Of a stretch of DNA of 64,000 nt, positions 55,066-63,272 are shown one piece after another. The position numbers were made by a program, and so were the translations under genes. Numbering within the stretch: the first letter of the stretch is position 1; each line of letters opens with the position of its first letter. The stretch is taken from the NCBI GenBank assembly GCA_028716525.1, contig JAQUPQ010000013.1, forward strand, positions 26,385 to 90,384, in the 5' to 3' direction. The notes under the pieces were generated by a model that was given only the letters and a program-made list of their open reading frames with translations, was not told the DNA's origin and ran no database searches. This stretch comes from Terriglobia bacterium (lineage in GTDB: Bacteria; Acidobacteriota; Terriglobia; JAIQFV01).

Positions 55066-55452
55066 ATGCCTCAAAAGACCAAACCGCCGCGAGGAAAAAA
55101 CAAGTTCATCCCGGCATCGCTCAGCATGGTCGAGCCCAAGCTGCGCGACATTTATTACGAGTTTTACAAAGAAGCTTATCGACCCACATCACTCGATTTC
55201 AAAACCAAAGAGCTGATTTCCATTGCGGCCTCGCTGCTGGCCAAGTGCGAAGGGTGTTTGGAGGGGCATATTAAGAAAGCGCTTCAAGGGGGCGCCACCA
55301 AGCATGAAATCAGCGATGCCATCGCCATTGCCATCGGCATCAATGCCGCCGCAGTCATCGATCAAACCGACAAGGTCGCCATCACGCTGGGATTGGATCA
55401 CTTTGAAGGTTTGCGTCACGGCGGAGCGAATGCTCAAGAGAAGAAGAATTGA
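55066..55452 (+). CDS. Carboxymuconolactone decarboxylase/AhpD-like protein
   Basis: 128 residues from ATG 55066 (GGAGGAG upstream; the track start at 54961 is unlikely). The conserved core is LDFKTKELISIAASLLAKCEGCLEGHIKKALQGGATKHEISDAIAIAIGINAAAVIDQ, containing the CxxCxxxH motif (CEGCLEGH) of AhpD-type peroxidase partners. It may act as a peroxide-reducing or redox-relay protein; the decarboxylase name is historical. No ahpC neighbour is present. Confidence 0.88.
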   Translation: MPQKTKPPRGKNKFIPASLSMVEPKLRDIYYEFYKEAYRPTSLDFKTKELISIAASLLAKCEGCLEGHIKKALQGGATKHEISDAIAIAIGINAAAVIDQTDKVAITLGLDHFEGLRHGGANAQEKKN

Positions 55453-55586
55453 GGCTCGAAGTCGCGCGCGGTTAAGGAAAGAACGGCTTTGAAACGAGCC
55501 GCAGACCCGCGCTCTCTTGGGGCATTCACTTCGACGCTCCCGAGTCGCTGTGTAATGCGGGTCTATCAAAATTCAATTTTCCGAGA

Positions 55587-56807
55587 ATGAATAACCGGAC
55601 ATCTTTCAGCCTCATCGCCAATCTGTTCTTGCTGCTCTTTCTGGGTGTGGTCGACAACCAGATGATCTCACCTCTCTTGCCGCTCATTCAAAAATCCTTT
55701 GGTGTGGATGTGACCACCGTCGGCGCGCTGGTGGTGGCGTATTCCATCGCGGCGGCGTGCAGTGCCCTGTTGTCCGGCGCCCTTTCAGATCATTACGGCC
55801 GCAAGGCCTTCCTGGTCAGCGCGGCCATCGGGTTTGCGGTGTTTTCGCTGTTGACGCATTGGGCCTATTCATTTGCGGTGCTTCTGGTGTTGCGATTTCT
55901 GGTGGGCCTGTGCGCCGGCACCATCTCCACCTGCACCATCGCTCTGGCCAGCGACACCTTCCCGTATGAAATTCGCGGTCGGGCCATTGGAACAATTTCT
56001 TCGGCTTACTTTGCGGCGTTGATCCTGGGAGTTCCCATCGGTTCGCTGGCGGCTGACCGATTCGAATGGCGCACCATTTTTCCGGCGTTGGCGTTGGTGG
56101 CATTGCTGATTGCCGTGACCAACGCCATTTTTCTTCCCCCGCGAAAAATTCAGGCCAAGGCGGCGGATTCCGACTTGCTTCGCACGCGCCTGAAATCTTT
56201 TATGCGATTTTTCTCGAAGAGCGATTTGCTGGCTTCGGTGGTCATGGCATTTTTTGTGAGCGGCGGCATCGTGGGTTTGATCACCTACATCGGAGTGTGG
56301 TTGAATACCGCCTACCAGATTCCCATTCGTTGGGTGGGCATCATCTTCCTGTTGAGCGGCGTGGTTTCGCTCGTCGGAGCGCCGCTGGGCGGAGTTTTGT
56401 CGGATCGTTGGGGCAAGCGCCGCGTCTCCATGATCAGTTGCGTGTTGCTGGCCGTAGCCATTCTGTTGATCCCGATGCTGCACTGGGGAGTGGCGTTGTT
56501 TGCGGTGTTCGGCCTCGTCAGCCTGGGCGCGGCTTTTCGTCAGGGTCCCATCACCGCTTTAATCACGGAGCTGGTGGACGAAAAGGAGCGGGGCGCCTTC
56601 GTGGCGTTGCGAAATATTTCTTCCCAGTTGGGAATTGCCAGCGCGGCGTTTTTGGGCGGTATCCTTTATCAGACCTGGGGATACACGGCCGTGGCGATTC
56701 TTTGCAGCGGTTTTACATTGGTGGTGGTGTGGTTGTTGGCACAGTTCATTCAGGAGCCGCATCTCGAGCACCACTCGGTCGTCTCGGGACCCGTGGGCTC
56801 GCGTTAA
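55587..56807 (+). CDS. Major facilitator superfamily transporter
   Basis: 406 residues, 12 helices. N-terminal ANLFLLLFLGVVDNQMISPLLPLIQKSFGVD, motif A-like GALSDHYGRKAFLVSAAIGFAVF between TM2 and TM3, FRLVGLCAG region with TISTCTIALASDTFPYEIRGRAIGTISS, and motif A repeated in the second half (GGVLSDRWGKRRVSMISCVLLAVAIL). The pattern suits the drug:H+ antiporter group (DHA1-like), so efflux is likely, substrate unknown. The hydrolase gene starts 22 bases after its stop. Confidence 0.9.
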   Translation: MNNRTSFSLIANLFLLLFLGVVDNQMISPLLPLIQKSFGVDVTTVGALVVAYSIAAACSALLSGALSDHYGRKAFLVSAAIGFAVFSLLTHWAYSFAVLLVLRFLVGLCAGTISTCTIALASDTFPYEIRGRAIGTISSAYFAALILGVPIGSLAADRFEWRTIFPALALVALLIAVTNAIFLPPRKIQAKAADSDLLRTRLKSFMRFFSKSDLLASVVMAFFVSGGIVGLITYIGVWLNTAYQIPIRWVGIIFLLSGVVSLVGAPLGGVLSDRWGKRRVSMISCVLLAVAILLIPMLHWGVALFAVFGLVSLGAAFRQGPITALITELVDEKERGAFVALRNISSQLGIASAAFLGGILYQTWGYTAVAILCSGFTLVVVWLLAQFIQEPHLEHHSVVSGPVGSR

Positions 56808-56829
56808 ACAACTTATCAAGGAGCAGAAA

Positions 56830-57789
56830 TTGGCCGACAAGCCCCGCAAAAGGTGGAAGAAAATTCTGAAATGGACGTTGATTGTTTTGCTCCTGGGGGT
56901 CGCTTCCTTCTTCCTCGTTTATGTCCCTTACTTTTTCGCCCACGTGGTCACGCGCGGACGTTATCACTACCGGGACAAGGATGACGGTCAAACCCCGGCC
57001 ACGTACAACGTGGCCTACCGCGACATCGAGTTTCAAACCTCGGATCATCTTTTGTTAAAGGGCTGGTTTGTTCCGGCGGACCATCCTCGTGGCACGGTGG
57101 TATACGTGCATGGATTGAATCGCACGCGCATCGAACTCCTGCGCCAGGCCATGTTTATTCATCACCTGGGTTACAACGGGATTCTTTTCGACGAGCGGCA
57201 CGAGGGCGCAAGCGAAGGAACCATCACGACGATGGGTTATTTTGAACGCTACGACGTCGAAGCGGCCGTCCGCAAAGCTTTGGAGCTGGATCCCGCGGCG
57301 CGGCCCATCATTGTGTGGGGAATTTCCATGGGAGCGGCGGCGTCCTTGGAAGCCGCGGCCGAAACTCCGGCCATCGACGCCGTCATTTGCGACAGCACTT
57401 TTCTGACGCTCCGCGATACCACCTATCATCATTTGAAATTGTTCATGCACCTTCCCAAATTTCCAACCGCCATGACGACCCTGCTGTTCTTCGAGCATTT
57501 CGCGCACTTCAACGCCGACGATTTTGATTTGCAGAAAGCTGTGCAGCGCATCGGGAATCGGCCCATCCTGTTTGTGGCCGGGGGAAACGACAATCGCATG
57601 CCCCCGTCGATTGCCCGGCATCTGTTCTTTATGGCGCAAAGCGGATACAAAATGTTTTTGGAGGTTCCGGGCGCCCGTCACGGGGAATCATTCCGCACCA
57701 ACCCCAAGCTTTATGAAGATGCCGTGGTCGAATTCTTGGGTCGGGTTCAGGAATCGGTGGGACCTGCTGAGAACCGATCTGCACGTTAG
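56830..57789 (+). CDS. Membrane-anchored alpha/beta hydrolase
   Basis: 319 residues from TTG 56830, which has AGGAG six bases upstream; the track start at 56635 lies inside the MFS gene. An N-terminal anchor (WKKILKWTLIVLLLGVASFFLVYV) is followed by a hydrolase fold: LKGWFVPADHPRGTVVYVHGLNRTR, LFDERHEGASEG, nucleophile elbow VWGISMGAAASLEAA, DSTFLTLRD and the late region ILFVAGGNDNRMPPSIARHLF with VPGARHGESF supplying the likely Asp and His. Esterase, thioesterase or peptidase are possible. Located 22 bases after the MFS gene and likely in the same operon. Confidence 0.88.
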   Translation: MADKPRKRWKKILKWTLIVLLLGVASFFLVYVPYFFAHVVTRGRYHYRDKDDGQTPATYNVAYRDIEFQTSDHLLLKGWFVPADHPRGTVVYVHGLNRTRIELLRQAMFIHHLGYNGILFDERHEGASEGTITTMGYFERYDVEAAVRKALELDPAARPIIVWGISMGAAASLEAAAETPAIDAVICDSTFLTLRDTTYHHLKLFMHLPKFPTAMTTLLFFEHFAHFNADDFDLQKAVQRIGNRPILFVAGGNDNRMPPSIARHLFFMAQSGYKMFLEVPGARHGESFRTNPKLYEDAVVEFLGRVQESVGPAENRSAR

Positions 57790-57830
57790 CTGCTCCTAAG
57801 AAATGTGTTAGGGGCTGGCGGCTTAGAAGG

Positions 57831-57965
57831 CAGTGACGAGTGACAAGTGACGAGCGGAATACGGCTGGTTCTGGATAGATTGTTCTAGCATGTTGCTAAT
57901 TGGCGCTTTGGATGAATTCTGAGAACTTACTTGCCACTCGTCACTTATCACTAATCACTCGCCGC
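57831..57965. repeat. Opposed arrays of GTGACGAGTGAC / CACTCGTCACTT words
   Basis: Left arm 57831-57856 (CAGTGACGAGTGACAAGTGACGAGCG) and right arm 57931-57965 (TTGCCACTCGTCACTTATCACTAATCACTCGCCGC) are near complements separated by about 75 bases of unrelated sequence. It lies downstream of the hydrolase gene. Confidence 0.65.
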
Positions 57966-57998
57966 TTCTTCAATCGTCAAGCAATCCAAAGTAGGTAG

Positions 57999-58031
57999 CC
58001 CGCCCGGGTTTTATCCAGGGCGGGACTTTTT
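57999..58031 (+). terminator. Rho-independent terminator of the MFS-hydrolase transcript
   Basis: CCCGCCC pairs with GGGCGGG around GGGTTTTATCCA, followed by ACTTTTT. It lies between the convergent hydrolase and ClC genes, eight bases before the ClC stop. Confidence 0.65.
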
Positions 58032-58038
58032 CTGTGTG

Positions 58039-59370
58039 TTATTTGGAGCGCTTTAATTTTCGAAGAATCCAAAGCAGAAAACGTTTTCGCGGCCACACTT
58101 TAGTGGTTACGCCTTCCAATTCCTGGCCGAGCTGGACCATTAACGAAGGGGATTTCTTGACAGAAAGGATTTGCGAGGGATAGACGCCCCGATGTCCCGT
58201 CATCAGAAAGCTGATGACACAGGCCACCGCAGCGTAGGGAGCGACCTGTGTGCCGAACAGTTCGACGGCCATGATGCTGGCCGCAATGGGAGTGTTCGCC
58301 GCTCCTGCCAGCAGGCTCACCAAACCGATGGCCGAGAACGTGGCGGGATGAAGTCCCATCAAACGGGCGAATAAATTTCCGGCCGTGGCTCCCACAAAAA
58401 AGATCGGCGTCACAATGCCGCCGCTCCCGCCAAAACTCAGCGTGACACCCGTAAAAAGACTCTTCACCAAAAACGCATCCCACGGGACGTTCTGGCCGTT
58501 CAGTGTTCCTTCAATTGTTTCCAGTCCCAGCCCGAGATAGCGGCTCGAGTAAATGAAGGCCAGCGCCATCAGCGCGGTTCCCCCCAGGATGCCTTTGAGC
58601 GGTTTGGAGATTTTCAACCAACTCGAAAGCCGTTCTGTGGATCGAAGGATTTCCACCATCAGAAAAGAACACAGCCCGAAGAACACGCCCGCCAAGACCA
58701 CCTTAAGAAAAAACGCTTCGCTGAAAACCGGGATGAAAGTGATGGGATGGTAGAAGTACGAAACTCCCAACGCTGATGAGATTTGAAACGAAGTGACGCC
58801 AGCGATGAAAGAAGGAAGCAGGACGTCGTACATTAAACTTCCGACGAAAAGAACCTCAACGCCAAAAATCGCGCCTCCAATGGGTGTCCCGAAGACGGAG
58901 GCGAACCCGGCGCTGATTCCACAAATCACCAGTTTTCTGCGGTCTTGATCGTCAAAACGGAATAGATCGGCAAAAAGGGAACATAATCCCGCTCCGATCT
59001 GCGCACACGGGCCCTCTTTTCCTGCCGAGCCCCCGGCCATCAAGGTAACGATCGTTGCGATCAGTTTTACCGGCACGACGGCGCCCTTGATTCTTCCCGA
59101 CTGTTTGTGCACCGCCTCGATGACCTTTTCGGTTCCGTGCCCCTCTGCTTCCGGTGCAAATTTCTTGATGATCCACGCACTCAGAAAAAATGCCACCGGA
59201 AGCGAAACAAAGAAGTAGCGGAACTTCGCGGCGTAAAGTGTGCTGGCCTTTAGTGCCAGCAGAAATCCCGAGGTGGAAAGGCCGACAATCACACCCATGA
59301 TCGTCGCCAACACGACCCATTTGAGCACGCTGATGAAGAGGATACTTTGTTCCGCTAGTCGCCGGGGCAT
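58039..59370 (-). CDS. ClC-family chloride channel/transporter
   Basis: 443 residues from ATG 59370; the track ORF extends 133 codons further upstream through non-conserved sequence and is not believed. About 12-14 helices. Filter and gating motifs: GGSAGKEGPCAQIGA (the GKEGP motif with the gating Glu), GFASVFGTPIGGAIFGVEV, and GGSGGIVTPIFFVGATAGNLFARL near the second half, where GxFxP is the usual pattern; here it reads GIVTP. The distinction between channel and Cl-/H+ antiporter needs the proton Glu, which I did not locate. It converges on the hydrolase gene with a shared terminator between. Confidence 0.92.
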   Translation of the reverse strand: MPRRLAEQSILFISVLKWVVLATIMGVIVGLSTSGFLLALKASTLYAAKFRYFFVSLPVAFFLSAWIIKKFAPEAEGHGTEKVIEAVHKQSGRIKGAVVPVKLIATIVTLMAGGSAGKEGPCAQIGAGLCSLFADLFRFDDQDRRKLVICGISAGFASVFGTPIGGAIFGVEVLFVGSLMYDVLLPSFIAGVTSFQISSALGVSYFYHPITFIPVFSEAFFLKVVLAGVFFGLCSFLMVEILRSTERLSSWLKISKPLKGILGGTALMALAFIYSSRYLGLGLETIEGTLNGQNVPWDAFLVKSLFTGVTLSFGGSGGIVTPIFFVGATAGNLFARLMGLHPATFSAIGLVSLLAGAANTPIAASIMAVELFGTQVAPYAAVACVISFLMTGHRGVYPSQILSVKKSPSLMVQLGQELEGVTTKVWPRKRFLLWILRKLKRSK

Positions 59371-59963
59371 AAGTTTCAATTCTAACCGATATAAACACGC
59401 GCCTGAGCAGGTTTTCTGAAATTTCGTCCGCGCCTGCTGCGGCGGGGTTCTTTGCAAAAAGATTGAAAAATCGTGCGGGGCTGGCAGGATTTTTGTTGAG
59501 TGCGCACCAAGGCCGCAGCCTGCGTCCACCAAGGCGGACTCGGCTGCGCTACCAACGCTCAAATCCAGCAAAATCTGAAGATAAATCACCTGCCGTTCAC
59601 CCCGGATTTTGTACAGTTGAGACTGTCGGACTGTGCCGGGCAGGAAGTCCGTCGACTCCAAAAAAAACAACCTAAGCCTCATGGAAAGAGATAGTTGGTG
59701 GAAGCATCTTGTTTCAAAATCGCACGGTGACCCCGGTTTCTCGTTCGTCGGCCGCAAAGAGATTGACACTTTTTCCGGTTACCCATGATATTGGGGGGCG
59801 ACACACAAGTTTAGGCAGTGTTCCGGCATATCATTCGAAGAGCTCTTCAGCAAACCGTTGGTTCCATAAGAAACACAGATTGCCAGAACTTAAGAGATAC
59901 GAGGTTCGCTGGGGCGAAAGTTCAACCTCCGAACCCATCAATAAATAGAGGAGTTAACATCTG
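59371..59963. other. 593-base region between clc and the radical SAM gene
   Basis: No supported coding region. The upstream clc ORF extension, 59463-59694 and 59709-59948 overlap and have no recognisable product. A promoter candidate is at 59763-59792 and the radical SAM ribosome site GAGGAG is near 59952. Confidence 0.45.
59763..59792 (+). promoter_or_regulatory. Sigma-70 promoter of the radical SAM gene
   Basis: A perfect TTGACA (59763-59768), an 18-base spacer and GATATT (59787-59792), with a start near 59799 and a leader of about 165 nt. Confidence 0.5.
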
Positions 59964-62054
59964 ATGCATAAACCTATCAAGTATGCGGAGAAGGGACTCA
60001 CACTCGCCGCCAAAGGCACTTGGGCCGTGTTTGAGCGTTTGAATCGAATTCGACCCAACCCCTCGTTTACGCCGCGGTGGTCCGAGAAACCCCTGCTCAA
60101 ATCCTATCAAAAAACCAAGCCACCCTTGGGTTGGCCTCGAAAGACCGATTCGTTGTGCCCCAAGTGCGTGCCCGAGATTCGCAAAAAGATTCTGGACGGC
60201 CAGGTGCCGGTTGAAATTTTGATGCGCGAAAAAGTGGGTGAAATCAAGGCCCAGATAATTGAACGCGATGGTCAGATCCTGATGGTCAAAGACTGCCCCA
60301 AGCACGGGCATTTCGAAGACGTCATGGCCATCGACACGGATTTCTTCCGCCATCTCGAAGAGTCGTTTCCGGGGCGCGACATTCCGGCGCACAATGACGA
60401 ACGGTTGCACCACCACGGCAGCAGCACCGTGAAACACGGCCGCGGTTCGGTGTTGACGATTGACCTGACCAACCGCTGCAACATGATGTGCGATCCCTGC
60501 TTCATGGATGCCAACCAGGTGGGATTCGTTCATGAACTTTCCTGGGAAGACATCAAGACGCTTCTCGACAACGCCATCACCATCAAGCCGCGCCGCCAGA
60601 TGTCGGTGCAATTTTCCGGCGGCGAGCCGACCCTGTCGCCCTACTTTGTCGAAGCAGTTCGTTACGCCCGCAAGGTGGGATACAACAGCGTGCAGGCGGC
60701 CACCAACGGCATTGAGTTTGCCAAGAGTTTCGAGTTCTGCAAGCAAGCGGCAGAAGCCGGTCTCCGGTACGCCTATTTGCAGTTTGACGGCATCGGCAAT
60801 GCCGCCAACGAGCACCGCAAAGTGGGAAATTTGTTTGACGTGAAGTTGCAGGCCATTGAAAACCTGCATCGCGCCGGCGTGGAAATCGTCCCCGTCATTA
60901 CGATTATCAACGGCATCAACAACGAGCAGGTGGGGCGCATCGTTCAATTTGCGCTCGACAATCCCAAGCGCATTTCGTTCCTGTCGTTCCAGCCGGTTTC
61001 TTTTACCGGCCGCGATGAAGAAATCACTGACGATCGCCGCAAGGCGCAGCGCTACACGCTGTCGCATCTGGCGCACGACGTGAAGAATCAAACCGGTTTG
61101 GGCGAGCCGGCCCGCGATTGGTTCCCGATTTCTTTCATGGGAACGTTTTCCGACTGGGCGGACCTGGTCCACGGACCCGGTGCCGACTGGGGGAGCTTGA
61201 GTTGCGGCTGCCATCCCAACTGCGGAGTGGGCATGGCCGTGATGATCGACAAGGAAACCAAGGAATCGGCCCCGGTCACGTCGTTTCTGAACGGCAATCA
61301 ACTCGCCAAAGACATCGCCCAAATCAACGACGCGGCCCGTGGAAAATTCCTCTCCATTTTCGGAATGGCGCTGGCTCTAATGCGCAACTACGATCCGTTC
61401 AAGTCGCCGACGCATTTCAAGCTGACCGATCTGCTCAAGAAGTTTGACAAATCGTTCGGCGCCACCGGACGCGATTACGGTAGCGTCAAAGGCAACCGCA
61501 CCATGTCCGACATCGAAAGGCGACGGCGCGATCGCTGGAACTTTTTGTTCATCGCCGGCATGTGGTTCCAGGATCTTTTCAACTACGACTTCCGCCGCAC
61601 CGAGCAGTGCATCATCCCCTATGCCACGCAGCAAGGCGAAATCAGCTTCTGCGCTTACAATACCGGCATCGGCTGGCGCAATATCGTGGAAAAGATGCAC
61701 ATGACGGCCACGCTGACGAAGTGGTATGAAGAACACGGTCATCACGAGATCTTTGCCGGCGGCAAGAAGGTGCAGCTCGATAACCAGGACCATTCGCTGG
61801 TTCTGAGAGAAGAGCTCATTACCCAGGAAGTGCAACACGACCTGGATGAGCAGGGCATCGCCAAGACGGCCCGCGAGGAGAAACTGCGAGCAGCCCGCGA
61901 GCGCTTGAAGCAACAACAGGAGGACGAGCGCATGGCGAAGCTGTATCGCCAACACATCCTGGGCGAGGCGACTCCCGAGCAATCGAAGCTGGTGCAGTTG
62001 CTGGGCAAGTACGGCATCGAACCCCGCAACGACGGCCAGTCTTTGCAAGACTGA
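59964..62054 (+). CDS. Large radical SAM protein of the COG1964/tetraether-synthase-like group
   Basis: 696 residues. An N-terminal metal-binding module (Cys65 and Cys68 in SLCPKCVPE; Cys111 in KDCPKHGHFEDV) matches the CPxC...CPxHG module of the archaeal Tes/MJ0619 group. The radical SAM core carries Cys172, Cys176 and Cys179 in LTNRCNMMCDPCFMDAN, then QFSGGEPTLSPYF, QAATNGIEF and VEIVPVITIINGINN. Later Cys-rich sites, SCGCHPNCGVG and EQCIIPYATQQGEISFCAYNTG, could bind further iron-sulfur clusters. Tes joins lipid chains to make membrane-spanning lipids; bacterial relatives have been proposed for iso-diabolic acid. The last 130 residues form an Arg/Lys/Glu/Gln-rich helix (REERLRAARERLKQQQED-like). 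The gene has its own promoter and terminator. Confidence 0.82.
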   Translation: MHKPIKYAEKGLTLAAKGTWAVFERLNRIRPNPSFTPRWSEKPLLKSYQKTKPPLGWPRKTDSLCPKCVPEIRKKILDGQVPVEILMREKVGEIKAQIIERDGQILMVKDCPKHGHFEDVMAIDTDFFRHLEESFPGRDIPAHNDERLHHHGSSTVKHGRGSVLTIDLTNRCNMMCDPCFMDANQVGFVHELSWEDIKTLLDNAITIKPRRQMSVQFSGGEPTLSPYFVEAVRYARKVGYNSVQAATNGIEFAKSFEFCKQAAEAGLRYAYLQFDGIGNAANEHRKVGNLFDVKLQAIENLHRAGVEIVPVITIINGINNEQVGRIVQFALDNPKRISFLSFQPVSFTGRDEEITDDRRKAQRYTLSHLAHDVKNQTGLGEPARDWFPISFMGTFSDWADLVHGPGADWGSLSCGCHPNCGVGMAVMIDKETKESAPVTSFLNGNQLAKDIAQINDAARGKFLSIFGMALALMRNYDPFKSPTHFKLTDLLKKFDKSFGATGRDYGSVKGNRTMSDIERRRRDRWNFLFIAGMWFQDLFNYDFRRTEQCIIPYATQQGEISFCAYNTGIGWRNIVEKMHMTATLTKWYEEHGHHEIFAGGKKVQLDNQDHSLVLREELITQEVQHDLDEQGIAKTAREEKLRAARERLKQQQEDERMAKLYRQHILGEATPEQSKLVQLLGKYGIEPRNDGQSLQD

Positions 62055-62077
62055 TTTTTTAAGAGGATAAATTTAAC

Positions 62078-62112
62078 AGCTCCGAGCGGTAAAACGCTTG
62101 GAGCTTTTTTTT
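62078..62112 (+). terminator. Rho-independent terminator of the radical SAM gene
   Basis: AGCTCCGAGCG pairs with CGCTTGGAGCT around GTAAAA and is followed by eight T. It lies 24 bases after the stop, which suggests the gene is monocistronic. Confidence 0.85.
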
Positions 62113-62128
62113 GGCCAAGACCCGGTTT

Positions 62129-62214
62129 GGGTAGCGCCGGGGGTTTCTGACGCCGGCGGATTTTTCTCACAACCCTCGCTAAGCCGCCGTCTAAAAAATC
62201 TGCCGGCGCTACCC
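62129..62214. repeat. REP doublet GGGTAGCGCCGG ... CCGGCGCTACCC
   Basis: A perfect 12-bp inverted repeat (62129-62140 and 62203-62214) with about 62 bases between the arms, which also carry CCGCCG-type stems. The right arm is shared with the unit at 40885. Confidence 0.65.
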
Positions 62215-62275
62215 CAGCTGATTGCTTGATTGCAGTAAGGTACGGATCTTTTGTCCTCCGGAAGGCTTGCAGATA

Positions 62276-62857
62276 ATGAAACTTCCTGTAGAATCGCAAT
62301 CCACGATGAAACGACTGTCGATCCCAATTCTTTTCGGATTCGCCCTCGGCCTGCTGACACCCTGGGCCATGGCGCAACAGCGTCAACAACCCCCATCTCC
62401 TACTCAAACCGTGGAATTCAAAGCCGGTTCAAAATCCATCGAGCTGACTTATGCCGCGGTGGCTTGGGGGCCGCGAACTTGGGATTCCATCCTGAAAGGC
62501 GTGGATGTCAGCGGCACACGGCGCTGGTTCTTTGGCGTTATGAAACTGCATGGCAAGGCACAGGTGGACGGCTTGCGGCTAAAATCCGGCCGATATGCCC
62601 TGGTGCTGAATCCCAACCGCGACGGTCCGGCCACCCTCTCCTTTATTTCGACACGTTTGAAAACCGTTGAACTGCCGCGCAATCTTCGCGGATCCATTCC
62701 CCGCGGCGCCGAAGTGGGCCATGTTCCCGTTTCCTTCGCGGTCGAAGAAAACATCGTGGACCCTCTCCTAATAAAATTTCAGGGCGATGCCTCCGCCGTT
62801 CAAATGATTTTTCTTTACGGCAATCAACGCCTCGAAAAAACGTTGCAGTTCCGATAA
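62276..62857 (+). CDS. Secreted hypothetical protein
   Basis: 193 residues from ATG 62276 (AAGG about 10 bases upstream; ATG 62306 is an alternative). Signal peptide LSIPILFGFALGLLTPWAMAQ, then a beta-rich domain: VEFKAGSKSIELTYAAVAWGPRTWDSILKGVD, MKLHGKAQVDGLRLKSGRYALVLNPNRDG and VPVSFAVEENIVDPLLIKFQGDASAVQMIFLYGNQRLEKTL. The LKSGRYALVLN strand distantly recalls DUF2911 proteins, but the assignment is weak. No catalytic motif seen; location is probably periplasmic. Confidence 0.65.
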   Translation: MKLPVESQSTMKRLSIPILFGFALGLLTPWAMAQQRQQPPSPTQTVEFKAGSKSIELTYAAVAWGPRTWDSILKGVDVSGTRRWFFGVMKLHGKAQVDGLRLKSGRYALVLNPNRDGPATLSFISTRLKTVELPRNLRGSIPRGAEVGHVPVSFAVEENIVDPLLIKFQGDASAVQMIFLYGNQRLEKTLQFR

Positions 62858-62922
62858 TTAGTCCTTCATTCGTGGAGCCGTTGACGGGCAACCGCGATGA
62901 CTGGTGGGTGGGCCACCGGGTG

Positions 62923-63085
62923 CCGGGATGCGCACCGCCGCAGGCGGAGCGCATCCCGGAGATCTCACGGAGCGCACAAATTCTGACCGAATGCAGAAGT
63001 CCTGAAACCATTCCTGTTTCCAACGCCTTCAGGATTCGGCAAAAGAAACGGCGATCCGGGATACGCAGAAGGCAACGTATCCCGG
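62923..63085. repeat. Two long CCGGGAT hairpins upstream of ileS
   Basis: First, CCGGGATGCGC-A-CCGCC-GCA-GGCGG-A-GCGCATCCCGG (62923-62959), a nearly perfect 17-bp stem with one A-A mismatch. Second, CCGGGATACG and CGTATCCCGG (63056-63085) with a 10-base loop. They share the CCGGGATRCG end and lie 96 bases apart in a gene-free gap. Confidence 0.65.
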
Positions 63086-63125
63086 GGCCCCGTGCGTGTC
63101 GCAACGGCGGCGTGTTGTGAAATCC

Positions 63126-63154
63126 TAGACAATCACCCCGTGGGTCTCTATAAT
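63126..63154 (+). promoter_or_regulatory. Sigma-70 promoter of ileS
   Basis: TAGACA (63126-63131), a 17-base spacer and a perfect TATAAT (63149-63154), giving a start near 63161 and a leader of about 110 nt. Confidence 0.65.
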
Positions 63155-63229
63155 CCCCTGTTCAAGGCACGGACAAGAATCTCTTCTATTGTGGATGGCC
63201 GTAGCGTGCCTCAATTGGAGTACCGAGTT

Positions 63230-63260
63230 CCCCTTGCGCTGCAAGGGGCGTTTCATTTTT
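63230..63260 (+). promoter_or_regulatory. Terminator-like hairpin in the ileS leader
   Basis: CCCCTTGC and GCAAGGGG form an 8-bp stem with a 3-base loop (63230-63248), followed by CGTTTCATTTTT. It ends one base before the Shine-Dalgarno GGAG at 63261, so a fully formed hairpin with T-run could attenuate ileS transcription. Confidence 0.45.
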
Positions 63261-63272
63261 GGAGCTTTGGCT

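Noticed and set aside
59371-59769. 133-codon N-terminal extension of the ClC protein
   Set aside because: The extension lacks transmembrane or conserved features and the channel core begins at ATG 59370.
59922-61322. 466-aa antisense ORF over the radical SAM gene
   Set aside because: Shadow with no recognisable motif; the sense frame has the Cys motifs.
63150-63260. T-box riboswitch before ileS
   Set aside because: GGAGTACCGAG followed by a CCCC/GGGG terminator hairpin vaguely resembles T-box plus terminator, but the promoter leaves only about 110 nt, no Stem I with specifier loop or AGTA-type bulge is visible and the GGGTGGTACCGCG core does not match well.
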